Assembly: GCF_026410545.1 (NCBI RefSeq)
Contig: NZ_JAPMIT010000001.1
Location: 930,001-994,000 of the forward strand
Reading direction: 5' to 3'
From: Microbacterium sp. STN6
GTDB lineage: Bacteria > Actinomycetota > Actinomycetes > Actinomycetales > Microbacteriaceae
Length of the DNA: 64,000 nt
Shown: one piece after another, positions 9,692 to 19,767 of the stretch
Numbering within the stretch: position 1 is the stretch's first letter
Layout: each line of letters opens with the position of its first letter
Made by a program: the position numbers and the translations under genes
The notes under the pieces: model-generated
What the model saw: the letters and a program-made list of their open reading frames with translations, nothing else
Told to the model about the DNA's origin: nothing
Databases searched by the model: none

Positions 9692-10381
9692 ATGTTCTAC
9701 TGGATCCTCAAGCTCATCGTCGTCGGTCCGATCCTGAAGTCCATCTTCCGGCCGTGGGCGGTCGGCCTCGAGAACATTCCCGAGAGCGGCGGCGTGATCC
9801 TCGCGAGCAACCATCTGTCGTTCATCGACTCGGTCTTCCTGCCGCTTCTCACCAAGCGCCGCGTCTCCTTTCTCGCCAAGAGCGATTACTTCACCCGTAA
9901 GGGCCTGAAGGGCTGGCTGACGAAGAACTTCATGCTTGGCACCGGCCAGTTGCCGATCGACCGCTCCGGGGGCAAGGCATCTGAGGCGTCGCTCAACACC
10001 GGCCTCGCCGTGCTCGCGCGTGGTGACATGCTCGGCATCTACCCCGAGGGCACGCGCAGCCCCGACGGCAACCTGTATCGGGGCCGCACCGGTGTCGCTC
10101 GCATGATTCTCGAGGGCAAGGTGCCGGTGGTTCCCGTCGTCATGGTCGGCACGGAAGAGATCATGCCCATCGGCAAACGCCTGCCGAAGGTGCGCAGGCT
10201 CGGCATCATCGTCGGGGAGCCCATCGATTTCTCGCGCTTCGCCGGGATGGAAGGCGACCGGTTCATCCTTCGCTCTATCACCGACCAGATCATGTACGAG
10301 CTGCACGCGCTGGGTCGGCAGCACTACGTCGACGTGTACGCCTCGACCGTCAAGGAGAAGCGAGCCACCCTTTCGCGGTAG
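9692..10381 (+). CDS. plsC: 1-acyl-glycerol-3-phosphate acyltransferase
   Basis: Acylates lysophosphatidic acid (or a related acceptor) in phospholipid synthesis at the membrane. 229 residues starting MFYWILKLIVV, an N-terminal hydrophobic segment. Catalytic HX4D is visible as NHLSFIDS, and the glycerol-phosphate motif as YPEGTRSPDG. The ATG at 9692 is preceded by GAAGGGG; the longer open frame upstream lies within the glucokinase gene and is rejected. Acceptor specificity (lysophosphatidate versus a mannoside-type acceptor) cannot be told. Confidence 0.9.
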   Translation: MFYWILKLIVVGPILKSIFRPWAVGLENIPESGGVILASNHLSFIDSVFLPLLTKRRVSFLAKSDYFTRKGLKGWLTKNFMLGTGQLPIDRSGGKASEASLNTGLAVLARGDMLGIYPEGTRSPDGNLYRGRTGVARMILEGKVPVVPVVMVGTEEIMPIGKRLPKVRRLGIIVGEPIDFSRFAGMEGDRFILRSITDQIMYELHALGRQHYVDVYASTVKEKRATLSR

Positions 10382-10394
10382 GCTCGATGTCCTA

Positions 10395-10416
10395 CGCCCC
10401 GTGTCAGCGCGGGGCG
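10395..10416 (+). terminator. GC-rich hairpin after plsC
   Basis: CGCCCCG (10395-10401) and CGGGGCG (10410-10416) form a 7-bp stem with an 8-base loop, 14 bases after the plsC stop. There is no T tract, so it may be a weak terminator or a structure in the leader of the next gene. Confidence 0.4.
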
Positions 10417-10483
10417 GACCTCTGCCTGAGACGTCCGGCGCGTCGGCCACGAGAGTGCACGCGCCCCGAATGAGAAGTGAGCA

Positions 10484-11860
10484 TTGGTGGTAGATCCGTT
10501 CGAACCCGTCGTCGAGGCCGATGAGTCCGTGATCGCGGGGCTGGATCACTGGCGCGAGCTCCCGATCAGGCAGCAGCCGGTGTGGCCCGACGAGCACGCG
10601 GCACATGCGGCATCCGCTCAGTTGTCGACGCTGCCGCCACTGGTGTTCGCCGGCGAGGTCGACCAGCTGCGCACGAGGCTCGCCAGGGCCGCCGAGGGCA
10701 AGGCGTTCCTGCTGCAGGGCGGCGACTGCGCCGAGACGTTCGCGGGCGCGACGGCCGACCAGATCCGCGACCGCGTGAAGACCGTGCTGCAGATGGCGGT
10801 CGTGCTCACGTACGGCGCCTCGGTGCCGGTCATCAAGATGGGTCGTATGGCCGGCCAGTTCGCCAAGCCGCGCTCGAGCGAGACCGAGACGCGCGGGGGA
10901 GTCACGCTTCCCGCCTACCGCGGCGACATCGTGAACGGCTACGACTTCACTCCGGAATCGCGCCAGGCCGACCCGGGCAGGCTCGTCACGGGCTACCACA
11001 CGGCGGCGTCGACGCTGAACCTCATCCGCGCGTTCACGCAGGGCGGTTTCGCCGACCTGCGCCAGGTGCACAGCTGGAACCGCGGATTCGCCGCGAACCC
11101 GGCGAACCAGCGTTACGAGGGCCTCGCCCGCGAGATCGACCGCGCCATCAAGTTCATGGAGGCGGCGGGCGCCGACTTCGACGAGCTGAAGCGCGTGGAG
11201 TTCTACGCGAGCCACGAGGCGCTGCTGATGGACTACGAGCGGCCCATGACCCGCATCGACTCGCGCACCGGGCTGCCGTACAACACGTCGGCGCACTTCG
11301 TGTGGATCGGCGAGCGCACCCGCGACATCGACGGCGCACACGTCGACTTCCTCTCACGCGTGCGCAACCCCATCGGCGTGAAGCTCGGGCCAACGACGAG
11401 CGGCGACGACATGATGCGGCTCATCGACCGGCTCGACCCCGACCGCGAGCCGGGGCGGCTCACGTTCATCACGCGCATGGGCGCCGGCAAGATCCGGGAT
11501 GCGCTGCCGCCGCTGCTCGAGCGAATCAAGGGCGAGGGCGCCACGCCGCTGTGGGTCACCGACCCGATGCACGGCAACGGGCTCACCACCCCGGCGGGCT
11601 ACAAGACCCGGCGCTTCGACGAGATCGTCGACGAGGTGAAGGGGTTCTTCGAGTCGCACCGCGCGGTCGGCACCAACCCAGGCGGCATCCACGTGGAGCT
11701 CACGGGCGACGACGTGACCGAGTGCCTCGGCGGCTCGGAGCACATCGACGAGGCCACGCTGGCGACGCGTTACGAGTCGCTGTGCGACCCGCGCCTGAAC
11801 CACATGCAGTCACTCGAGCTCGCCTTCCTCGTCGCAGAGGAGCTGGGCGCCACGCGCTGA
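10484..11860 (+). CDS. aroG: DAHP synthase, class II
   Basis: First step of the shikimate pathway: condenses phosphoenolpyruvate with erythrose 4-phosphate. 458 residues of the plant/mycobacterial class II type, with QGGDCAETF, KMGRMAGQFAKPRS, YHTAASTLNLIRAF, FVWIGERTR and GGIHVELTGDDVTECLGG. The start is TTG 10484 or the adjoining GTG 10487; both follow GAGAAGTGAG. In mycobacteria the same enzyme sits close to pknL and an Rv2175c homologue, as here, so the neighbourhood supports the assignment. Confidence 0.95.
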   Translation: MVVDPFEPVVEADESVIAGLDHWRELPIRQQPVWPDEHAAHAASAQLSTLPPLVFAGEVDQLRTRLARAAEGKAFLLQGGDCAETFAGATADQIRDRVKTVLQMAVVLTYGASVPVIKMGRMAGQFAKPRSSETETRGGVTLPAYRGDIVNGYDFTPESRQADPGRLVTGYHTAASTLNLIRAFTQGGFADLRQVHSWNRGFAANPANQRYEGLAREIDRAIKFMEAAGADFDELKRVEFYASHEALLMDYERPMTRIDSRTGLPYNTSAHFVWIGERTRDIDGAHVDFLSRVRNPIGVKLGPTTSGDDMMRLIDRLDPDREPGRLTFITRMGAGKIRDALPPLLERIKGEGATPLWVTDPMHGNGLTTPAGYKTRRFDEIVDEVKGFFESHRAVGTNPGGIHVELTGDDVTECLGGSEHIDEATLATRYESLCDPRLNHMQSLELAFLVAEELGATR

Positions 11861-12001
11861 GCGGGTTGAGGAACTGCGCGGGTTGAGGAGCGCGAAGCGC
11901 GTCTCGAAACCTGAGCGGGTTGAGGAACTGCGCGGGTTGAGGAACTGAGCGGGTTGAGGAACTGCGCGGGTTGAGGAGCGCGAAGCGCGTCTCGAAACCC
12001 C
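11861..12001. repeat. REP-like cluster: 17-bp tandem units plus palindromic core
   Basis: The 12-mer GCGGGTTGAGGA occurs six times, starting at 11861, 11878, 11915, 11932, 11949 and 11966; steps are 17 bp within each run. Two copies (11878, 11966) run into GAGCGCGAAGCGCGTCTC followed by GAAACC, making an 88-bp large-scale duplication. GCGC-GAA-GCGC can fold as a small hairpin. The block fills the space between the aroG stop and the kinase stop, two convergent genes, so it is noncoding and could end transcription from both sides. Confidence 0.9.
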
Positions 12002-12012
12002 TCCGCCGCGAG

Positions 12013-13929
<1,917 letters not shown>

Positions 13930-13932
13930 AGA

Positions 13933-13938
13933 AGTCTA
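13933..13938 (-). promoter_or_regulatory. Candidate -10 (TAGACT) for the kinase gene
   Basis: Read on the minus strand, TAGACT ends three bases before the first GTG and six before the second. No ribosome site is visible, so initiation at the second GTG (13926) on a leaderless transcript is plausible. Confidence 0.45.
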
Positions 13939-14005
13939 GGGATGCAGTGCCTCGGAATCCGGATAAAACACCGTGAACGCGACCGCCGCATCCGAGAGCT
14001 CGCGC

Positions 14006-15139
14006 TCAGCCCAGTGCGGCGAGCCATGCCCGCGCATCCGACTCCCACTTCGCGTAGGCCTCTGGGTACGCGGAGATCTGCACGGATTGCGCCGCGACGG
14101 TCACCGGCATCGACTGCCAGCCGGCAATGTCGAGCAGGCCGCGGGTGAGGCCAGCGTTGGGGTTCGACGGGCCGCCGAAGAAGGCACGCGTCGAGCGCAC
14201 CGGGTCGAGAATCTGCGCTGCCGTGCCCCAGCCGGTGCTCGGGCGCTGCTGGAACAGCCCGAGCGAATCCTCGTCTCCGTAGCCGAGGTTGCGCAGGCCG
14301 GACTCCTGCATGGCGGCGGCGAGCGCGACGACGATTCCGTCATCGGGCACCCCGAGCTGGCGCCCGACGGCGATGATCGTCTGCGCGTTCTGGCGCATCT
14401 CGGCGGTGAACGCGGTGACGGATGCCGCACGCTGCGGCGTGAACGCCTCCGCGGCGCGGGCCGGAGCCGGCGTCGGCGCAGGTGCCTGCGCGGCCGGGGC
14501 CGATGCCGCGCCGCCGGGGATCGCGAGCGACTGACCTGGGTAGATGATGCTCGACGAGTTCAGCCCGTTGGCGGCGAGGACGGATGCCGTGCTCACGCCG
14601 TGCGCCGCCGCGATGCCGCTCACGGTGTCGCCGCGCACGACGGTGTATGTGGCCGAGGTGGGCGACGGTGCGGGCGCGCGGGTCGGCGCTGCGACGGGAG
14701 CGGGCGCAGCATCCGTCAGTGTCAGAACCTGACCGGGGAAGATCAGGCTCTTCCAGCTGAGACCGTTGAGCGCGAGCACGCGAGCCGTCGCGAGGCCGTA
14801 GCGTGCGGCGACGGCGCTCACGGTGTCGCCGTTCGCCACGGTGTACGTGTGCGGTGCGGGCAGTGACGCAGCGACGATGCCGGCTGTGCTGAGAGCCGCG
14901 GCGGCTCCGGCAGGCGAGGACGCGGCCGAGGAAGCGGTCGAAGACGCGGTCGAGGCGAACGCGGCGCGGGGCCCCGCCGCGCTGACAGTCGGCTGCATCC
15001 CGATGCTGTCCGTGTGTGAACCAGCATGCTCGTGCCGTTTGATCGTCGCGGCCTGTGCGGGCGCGGCTGCCCCGACGGCCATCGCGACCGACCCGATCAC
15101 CGCAAGCGGAATCGTCAGAAAGCGACCGTGATTCGCCAT
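14006..15139 (-). CDS. Secreted LysM protein with lysozyme-like C-terminal domain
   Basis: Probable peptidoglycan-binding wall hydrolase, 377 residues. A Sec signal peptide occupies about 1-33 (FLTIPLAVIGSVAMAV, then cleavage near AQA). Two LysM domains follow, each beginning YTV..GDTVS and ending in a PGQ motif, separated by Ala/Pro linkers. The C-terminal about 130 residues carry AAAMQESGLRNL and SLGLFQQRPSTGWG, resembling lytic-transglycosylase-fold domains of actinobacteria; the Glu in MQESG is the likely catalytic acid. The start at 15139 has GGGGG upstream; the frame extends further but would spoil the signal peptide. It lies 76 bp upstream of the kinase on the same strand. Confidence 0.8.
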   Translation of the reverse strand: MANHGRFLTIPLAVIGSVAMAVGAAAPAQAATIKRHEHAGSHTDSIGMQPTVSAAGPRAAFASTASSTASSAASSPAGAAAALSTAGIVAASLPAPHTYTVANGDTVSAVAARYGLATARVLALNGLSWKSLIFPGQVLTLTDAAPAPVAAPTRAPAPSPTSATYTVVRGDTVSGIAAAHGVSTASVLAANGLNSSSIIYPGQSLAIPGGAASAPAAQAPAPTPAPARAAEAFTPQRAASVTAFTAEMRQNAQTIIAVGRQLGVPDDGIVVALAAAMQESGLRNLGYGDEDSLGLFQQRPSTGWGTAAQILDPVRSTRAFFGGPSNPNAGLTRGLLDIAGWQSMPVTVAAQSVQISAYPEAYAKWESDARAWLAALG

Positions 15140-15225
15140 GAAACCCCCAGAGGTGTCGAATGCACCTCGCTCCACGCTGGCACACATCGGTAGAGGAGTC
15201 AACGCCAGTGGCAGGAGTGACGAGG

Positions 15226-15242
15226 GTTAACACGACCGTAAC
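15226..15242 (-). promoter_or_regulatory. Possible MtrA-type direct repeat
   Basis: GTTAAC and CGTAAC, 11 bases apart start to start, lie about 90 bases upstream of the LysM gene. Spaced GTNAC direct repeats are typical of the response regulator MtrA, which controls wall hydrolases in actinobacteria. Match by eye only. Confidence 0.35.
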
Positions 15243-15298
15243 AAAGTCTCTGCGGGCGCCACGACCGGTGGTTCTTCAACGCGGGCGCCTCGCCATGG

Positions 15299-15304
15299 CA
15301 GGCT
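15299..15304 (+). promoter_or_regulatory. Candidate leaderless -10 (CAGGCT)
   Basis: CAGGCT ends six bases before the GTG of the Rv2175c-like gene, the spacing at which transcription would begin on the start codon. No ribosome site is visible. The first base departs from TANNNT. Confidence 0.35.
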
Positions 15305-15310
15305 TGTGCT

Positions 15311-15652
15311 GTGACTGAACACGACGCATCCCGCACCTGGCTGACCGTTCCCGACCTCGTCGAGCTGCTCTCCCTCACTCCCGGCCGCGTGCGACGCCTC
15401 ATTGAAGACCGCCACCTGGCGGGCGCCCGCATCGACGGGGTGCTGAAGGTTCCCGCGGATTTCGTGCGTGACGGGCAGCCGTTGCCCGAGCTGAGAGGAA
15501 CGCTGATTCTGCTCGGCGACGATGGCTTCTCCGATGAGGAGGCCGTGGCATGGCTGCTCGAGCCGGAGGCGAGCCTCGGCGTCGCACCCATCGACGCGCT
15601 GCGCTCGGGCCGCAAGGCCGAGGTGCGGCGCGTCGCACAGGCGCTCGGCTAG
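15311..15652 (+). CDS. Rv2175c-like DNA-binding protein
   Basis: 113 residues with an N-terminal helix-turn-helix region (LTVPDLVELLSLTPGRVRRL) and a C-terminal part LPELRGTLILLGDDGFSDEE, AVAWLLEPEASLG. Layout and position match the Rv2175c family, a winged-helix protein phosphorylated by PknL in Mycobacterium tuberculosis, where it is encoded beside pknL. A role as regulator or phosphorylation target is therefore inference from family and context. It has its own GTG start, divergent from the LysM gene, and converges with the polyprenyl synthase (38 bp apart). Confidence 0.75.
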   Translation: MTEHDASRTWLTVPDLVELLSLTPGRVRRLIEDRHLAGARIDGVLKVPADFVRDGQPLPELRGTLILLGDDGFSDEEAVAWLLEPEASLGVAPIDALRSGRKAEVRRVAQALG

Positions 15653-15690
15653 CTGCGTTGCCCAGGCCGAGCGGCGACCGGCCAAGCGTC

Positions 15691-16788
15691 TCAGGAGTCG
15701 CGGCGAGCGACGCGCGCGGCCAGTTCGCGCAGGCGCTGACGCGACGCGTCGTCGAGCGCCGCCGCATCCAAGGCCTCGAGAGCCGCAGAGACGTTGTCGT
15801 CGATCATGGTCTCGACCGCGTCCCGCGCGCCGCTGCCCGCGATCGCCTTCTGCAGCTCGGCAACCTGATCGTCGTCGAGCGATCGGTCGCCGATGAGGTC
15901 GTCCAGCATCCGTACGCTGTCCGGGCTCATGCGGCGGCGGGCGAGCGCGATCAGCACTGTGCGCTTGCCCTCGCGCAGGTCGTCGCCGCTGGGCTTGCCG
16001 GTCACCTCGGCGTCGCCGAAGACACCGAGCAGGTCGTCACGCAGCTGGAACGCCACGCCGAGCGGCAGACCGAACGCGCGCAGCGCCTCAATAAGTGCCC
16101 CGCTCGCGCCACCAAGCGAGGCGCCGAGAACGAGCGGAGCCTCCACACTGTACTTGGCCGACTTGTAGACGATCACGCGCATCGCGCGGTCCAGCTGTTC
16201 GCCCTCACCCCGCGTGCGCCACGCATTCTCCTCGAGAATGTCGAGGTACTGGCCCGCGGTGACCTCGAGCCGCATGCGGTTGAACTCGCCGCGGGTCGCC
16301 TCGCGCACCGCGGCATCCGCGTGCCCGAGTGACGCGTCGATCAGTTCGTCGCTGAAGCCGAGAAGCAGGTCGCCGATGAGCAGCGCGGTGGCGCGGCCGT
16401 ACGCGCCGGCGTCGGAAGAGAGACCGCCGTCGCGGTGCAGCTGCTCGAACCGGCGGTGCGCGCTGGGGGCGCCGCGCCGCGTATCCGAATTGTCGATGAT
16501 GTCGTCGTGAATGAGCGCCGCGGCGTGAAAGACCTCGAGCGCCGCTGCCGCGGTGACGACCGACGGATGCGGCTCGCCGCCCCACCCGCTCGCCGTGCCC
16601 GTGGCCGCCTGCCACCCGTGGTAGCAGAACTGCGCGCGGAAGCGTTTGCCACCACTGAGAAACTCCCGTGAGAACACCGATATCGGCGCCAGATCCGGCG
16701 AGACGGAGGCGAGAATGGAAGTGCGGTCGGCGAGGAAGTCATCGATTCTGGCCTGAACCAGGTCGGCGAGTCGAGTGCTTTCAGCCAC
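15691..16788 (-). CDS. idsA: Polyprenyl (geranylgeranyl-type) diphosphate synthase
   Basis: Trans-prenyl transferase that extends allylic diphosphates with isopentenyl diphosphate. 365 residues. First aspartate motif LIHDDIIDNSDTRRG; second region FQLRDDLLGVFGD, typical of actinobacterial IdsA/GrcC enzymes; also GGKRFR for diphosphate binding. The product may be geranylgeranyl diphosphate for menaquinone, carotenoid or lipid carriers; chain length is not predictable by eye. GTG start, apparently leaderless (see the -10 at 16795-16800). The mycobacterial counterpart idsA2 occupies the same place near pknL. Confidence 0.9.
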   Translation of the reverse strand: MAESTRLADLVQARIDDFLADRTSILASVSPDLAPISVFSREFLSGGKRFRAQFCYHGWQAATGTASGWGGEPHPSVVTAAAALEVFHAAALIHDDIIDNSDTRRGAPSAHRRFEQLHRDGGLSSDAGAYGRATALLIGDLLLGFSDELIDASLGHADAAVREATRGEFNRMRLEVTAGQYLDILEENAWRTRGEGEQLDRAMRVIVYKSAKYSVEAPLVLGASLGGASGALIEALRAFGLPLGVAFQLRDDLLGVFGDAEVTGKPSGDDLREGKRTVLIALARRRMSPDSVRMLDDLIGDRSLDDDQVAELQKAIAGSGARDAVETMIDDNVSAALEALDAAALDDASRQRLRELAARVARRDS

Positions 16789-16794
16789 ACGCCT

Positions 16795-16800
16795 AGCCTA
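16795..16800 (-). promoter_or_regulatory. Leaderless -10 (TAGGCT) for idsA
   Basis: On the minus strand TAGGCT is followed by exactly six bases and then GTG, the spacing expected if the first transcribed base is the start codon. No Shine-Dalgarno is present. Confidence 0.55.
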
Positions 16801-16816
16801 GCTATCGCAGCCGGAC

Positions 16817-16822
16817 TAGAAT
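16817..16822 (+). promoter_or_regulatory. Candidate -10 (TAGAAT) for DUF3040 gene
   Basis: TAGAAT on the plus strand, about 55 bases before the ATG at 16877. The transcript would carry a leader with the strong ribosome site AGAGGGGGG. Divergent from the idsA promoter. Confidence 0.45.
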
Positions 16823-16876
16823 TGGTGCTACAACGCCTGTTACACAGCGTCGAACCCGATAAGAGGGGGGATTTGG

Positions 16877-17275
16877 ATGCCGCTTTCGGAGCACGAGCAG
16901 CGCCTCCTCGATGAGATGGAGCGCAGTCTCTATCAGAACGATGCAGACTTCGTCGCCAAGGTCGGTGGCGGGGGCCATCAGCGGCCCGCCTACCGGTCGA
17001 TCGTGCTGGGCGTTCTCGTCGTCGTTCTCGGCATCGCGACCCTTATCACGGGCGTGTTCATCCAGGTTCCCGTCGTCGGCATCATCGTGGGCGTCGTGGG
17101 TTTCGTGCTCATGTTCGTCGGCGTTCTTCTCGCGGTCGCGCCCGGGCGCAAGCCTCGCGGGTCAGGGGCGGCAACGGGGTCCGGTCGCGCCAGCGACAAC
17201 CGCGGGCCGGCGCACGCCGGCTTCATGGACAGGCTGAACGAGCGGTGGGAGAAGCGCCAGGACGGCGAGCAGTAG
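16877..17275 (+). CDS. DUF3040 membrane protein
   Basis: 132-residue protein of the actinobacterial DUF3040 family. The N-terminus MPLSEHEQRLLDEMERSLY is the family hallmark, followed by two membrane helices at about 41-63 and 66-90 with little between them, then a basic, glycine-rich tail. A mycobacterial homologue (Rv2169c) lies in the same place just before the dcw cluster. Function unknown. Confidence 0.85.
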   Translation: MPLSEHEQRLLDEMERSLYQNDADFVAKVGGGGHQRPAYRSIVLGVLVVVLGIATLITGVFIQVPVVGIIVGVVGFVLMFVGVLLAVAPGRKPRGSGAATGSGRASDNRGPAHAGFMDRLNERWEKRQDGEQ

Positions 17276-17312
17276 CCGCCGCTCCACATCGCACCACCGT
17301 CACGATCCGCAG

Positions 17313-17352
17313 TACGTAAAAGCACAGCACTACGTAAAAGCAGTACATAAAG
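17313..17352 (+). repeat. TACGTAAAAGCA direct repeats
   Basis: TACGTAAAAGCA at 17313-17324 and again at 17331-17342, with a degenerate third copy TACATAAAG at 17344-17352. AT-rich for this genome, in the gap between the DUF3040 gene and mraZ, directly before a terminator hairpin. Confidence 0.8.
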
Positions 17353-17380
17353 GGACTGGCTCACTGAGTCGGTCCTTTTC
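17349..17380 (+). terminator. Probable Rho-independent terminator
   Basis: AAAGGGACTGGCTCA pairs with TGAGTCGGTCCTTTT (with G-T pairs) over about 14 bp with almost no loop, and ends in TTTTC. It lies about 75 bases after the DUF3040 stop and would insulate the dcw promoter. Confidence 0.65.
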
Positions 17381-17551
17381 TCGTTAATCGCCGTCTCTCG
17401 ACAGCGGAGTCTGCGCCGTGACGCGCAGCCCGTGCGACGCGCGCCGCTTCGGAACAGCTTCGTGCAATCCGCTCCCTTTCCCTCCACCGCGCACTTCCGC
17501 GTGCTTTCGCGGACTCTCGAGTGCGTTTGCCCCCAAAACGGGCGCATATCG
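17381..17551. other. Upstream dcw intergenic segment, no gene seen
   Basis: Part of the 348-base gap between DUF3040 and mraZ. After the terminator I see no credible reading frame, repeat or hairpin until the mraZ promoter at 17552. Confidence 0.5.
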
Positions 17552-17580
17552 TTGATTGGTGGTGGAGTGTGGAGTAAAGT
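17552..17580 (+). promoter_or_regulatory. mraZ / dcw promoter
   Basis: TTGATT (17552-17557) and TAAAGT (17575-17580) are separated by 17 bases, the best -35/-10 pair in the window. Transcription would start near 17587, about 37 bases before the mraZ GTG. Confidence 0.7.
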
Positions 17581-17584
17581 GGAG
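17562..17584 (+). promoter_or_regulatory. MraZ box repeats (GTGGAG x3)
   Basis: GTGGAG occurs at 17562-17567, 17569-17574 and 17579-17584. MraZ is known to repress its own operon by binding short G-rich direct repeats upstream of itself. Here the copies fill the promoter spacer and cover the -10, so binding should block RNA polymerase. Confidence 0.65.
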
Positions 17585-17623
17585 CAATCGTGAGGGATCG
17601 GGCAAAGAACGGGGGAGCTGCCG

Positions 17624-18055
17624 GTGTTTCTTGGCACGTACAACCCCAAGCTCGACGAGAAGGGCCGCATCATCCTGCCGGCCAAATTCCGCGATGAACT
17701 CGCCGGCGGCATCGTCATGACGCGCGGTCAGGAGCACTGCGTCTACGTCTTCAGCCAGCGCGAGTTCGAGTCGCTGCACGAGAAGATCCGTCAGGCGCCC
17801 GTCACGAGCAAGCAGGCCCGCGACTACCTGCGCGTCTTCCTCTCCGGCGCAAGCGCTGAGAGCCCCGACAAGCAGCACCGCGTCACCGTTCCGCCCGCCC
17901 TGCGCAGTTATGCCGGCCTCGACCGCGACCTCGTCGTCATTGGCGCGGGCAGCCGAGCCGAGATCTGGGACGCGGAGGCCTGGCAGACGTACCTCGCCGA
18001 ACAGGAAGCCGCGTTCTCCGACACCGCCGAGGAGGTGATCCCGGGACTCTTCTAG
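17624..18055 (+). CDS. mraZ: Transcriptional regulator MraZ
   Basis: First gene of the division and wall cluster; ring-shaped DNA-binding repressor of its own operon. 143 residues with two SpoVT/AbrB-like halves: [20 protein letters not shown] near the N-terminus and [18 protein letters not shown] in the second half. GTG start with GGGGGAG ahead of it. The GTGGAG repeats on the promoter are its likely target. Confidence 0.95.
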   Translation: MFLGTYNPKLDEKGRIILPAKFRDELAGGIVMTRGQEHCVYVFSQREFESLHEKIRQAPVTSKQARDYLRVFLSGASAESPDKQHRVTVPPALRSYAGLDRDLVVIGAGSRAEIWDAEAWQTYLAEQEAAFSDTAEEVIPGLF

Positions 18056-18159
18056 CCCCTTGCGCCCGACTCCCAGCCATTCATGCTTCCTGACACACTT
18101 CCCCGGTGCCAGGCCCGTAAATGGATGGGGATCCGGCCCCAGGAGCACTCCCGAACACC

Positions 18160-19122
18160 ATGGCAGCCCAGAATCCGCGTGACCTGCACACCCCGGTGCT
18201 CCTCGAGCGGTGCATCGAGGTGCTCGCCCCGGCCCTCAGCGCGCCAGATGCGGTGCTGGTCGACGCCACGCTCGGCATGGGCGGGCACGCCGAGGCATTC
18301 CTGAACCGGTTCCCCGAGCTCACCCTCGTCGGCCTCGACCGGGACCCCGAGGCCCTGGCGATCGCGGGGGAGCGGCTCGCCCCGTTCGGCGGTCGCGTGC
18401 GACTCGTGCACGTCGTCTACGACGACATCGACGACGCCCTCGCCGCGGAAGGCTTCGACGAGGTGAACGGCGTGCTCTTCGACCTCGGCGTCTCCTCGCT
18501 CCAGCTCGACCGCGTCGAGCGCGGCTTCTCCTATTCGAAGGATGCGCCGCTCGACATGCGCATGGACTCGACGAGCGCGCTGACGGCCGAGACGATCCTC
18601 GCCGAATACAGCGAGGAGGACCTCCGCCGCATCTTCCGCGAGTGGGGGGAGGAGAAGCTGGCGTCGCGTTACGCGAAACGTATCGTCGAGGAGCGGATGC
18701 GGCATCCGCTCGTGTCGTCAGGGCAGCTCGTCGACCTCATTACGCAGGCCACCCCCGTGGCCGTGCAGCGTCAGGGACACCCGGCCAAGCGCGTGTTCCA
18801 GGCGCTGCGGATCGAGGTCAACCAGGAACTCTCGGTGCTCGAGACGGCCCTTCCTCGTGCGATTGACGCCCTCGCCATCGGCGGCCGCATCGCTGTGATG
18901 GCGTACCAGTCTCTCGAGGACCGCATCGTCAAGCGCACGCTCGCCCGTCTCAGCACGTCGAGCGCGCCGGCCGGGCTTCCCGTGGAACTGCCGGAGCACC
19001 GGCCCGAGCTTCGGCTCGTGACCAAGGGCGCCGAGCGCGCCAGCGAAGACGAGATCGCCGCCAACCCGCGTGCGACCCCCGTGCGCCTTCGGGTTGCAGA
19101 ACGAGTGAGGAGACGCGCATGA
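18160..19122 (+). CDS. rsmH: 16S rRNA (cytosine1402-N4)-methyltransferase
   Basis: Methylates N4 of C1402 in 16S rRNA, using S-adenosylmethionine. 320 residues: HTPVLLERC near the start, [15 protein letters not shown] (cofactor site), [26 protein letters not shown], and [13 protein letters not shown] toward the C-terminus. I choose ATG 18160 (AGGAG upstream, spacing long at 14); an in-frame ATG at 18121 would add 13 residues not typical of the family. The stop overlaps the ftsL start by 4 bp. Confidence 0.94.
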   Translation: MAAQNPRDLHTPVLLERCIEVLAPALSAPDAVLVDATLGMGGHAEAFLNRFPELTLVGLDRDPEALAIAGERLAPFGGRVRLVHVVYDDIDDALAAEGFDEVNGVLFDLGVSSLQLDRVERGFSYSKDAPLDMRMDSTSALTAETILAEYSEEDLRRIFREWGEEKLASRYAKRIVEERMRHPLVSSGQLVDLITQATPVAVQRQGHPAKRVFQALRIEVNQELSVLETALPRAIDALAIGGRIAVMAYQSLEDRIVKRTLARLSTSSAPAGLPVELPEHRPELRLVTKGAERASEDEIAANPRATPVRLRVAERVRRRA

Positions 19123-19742
19123 GCACTCCGCTGGCCGACACCTGGCGGGACGTCTGGGGCTCCGCCGCGCCCGCGGGCGCGCCCGAGGAGCGACGCGGTC
19201 ACCTCGAGGTCGTGGCGACGCGCAGCCAGCGGAAGGCGCGGCCGCGTGCCGTCTACGCGATCGTTGCCGTCGCCTCTCTCATGGGGATCGTCGTCGCCCA
19301 GCTGCTCATGAGCATCGCCGTCTCGCAGGGCGCGTATGAGCTCGACGGGCTCACGGCGCGTCAGATGACGCTGCAGCGCAGCTACCAGGCCGTCACCGAG
19401 TCGCTCGACACGACGGCGTCGCCGCAGAGCCTCGCCGCCAAGGCGACCGCTCTCGGCATGGTGGCCAACCCCAATCTCGTGTACCTCAGGCTCTCCGACG
19501 GGGCGGTGCTCGGCTCACCTGCACCCGCGCCCGCCGCCGGCGGCGCCGCGACCGACGGCACGCTCGTCGTACCCAACGCCCTGCTCGAGCCCGCGAAGGG
19601 CGCCGCCGGCTCATCCGCGGCAGGGTCGACGGCAGCGAAGTCGAACGCAGCCGGTTCCGCGGCTTCGAGCGCGCCTGACGCTCTCACGCCCGACCCGAAC
19701 GTACCGTTTGTAGGAACGCTGCCGTCGCCGACCACACGGTAG
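19119..19742 (+). CDS. ftsL: FtsL-like divisome protein
   Basis: 207 residues: a cytoplasmic N-terminus with basic residues, one membrane helix about 44-68, then a short extracytoplasmic coiled region ([19 protein letters not shown]) and a long Ala/Pro/Ser/Gly-rich tail. The coiled segment plus position between rsmH and ftsI is diagnostic of the FtsL slot, although FtsL proteins share little sequence. It would form the FtsQ-FtsB-FtsL complex activating FtsW/FtsI. The tail of about 90 low-complexity residues is longer than in most FtsL proteins. Confidence 0.7.
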   Translation: MSTPLADTWRDVWGSAAPAGAPEERRGHLEVVATRSQRKARPRAVYAIVAVASLMGIVVAQLLMSIAVSQGAYELDGLTARQMTLQRSYQAVTESLDTTASPQSLAAKATALGMVANPNLVYLRLSDGAVLGSPAPAPAAGGAATDGTLVVPNALLEPAKGAAGSSAAGSTAAKSNAAGSAASSAPDALTPDPNVPFVGTLPSPTTR

Positions 19743-19767
19743 TTCCGACACGGAAAGACACGAGGCT

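Noticed and set aside
11861-12001. Repeat cluster as an insertion sequence end or attachment site
   Set aside because: No transposase or integrase nearby and no target-site duplication seen; a REP-like origin fits better.
15140-15310. Cyclic di-AMP (ydaO) riboswitch ahead of the LysM gene
   Set aside because: The position would suit it, but the conserved riboswitch blocks could not be found by eye in the leader.
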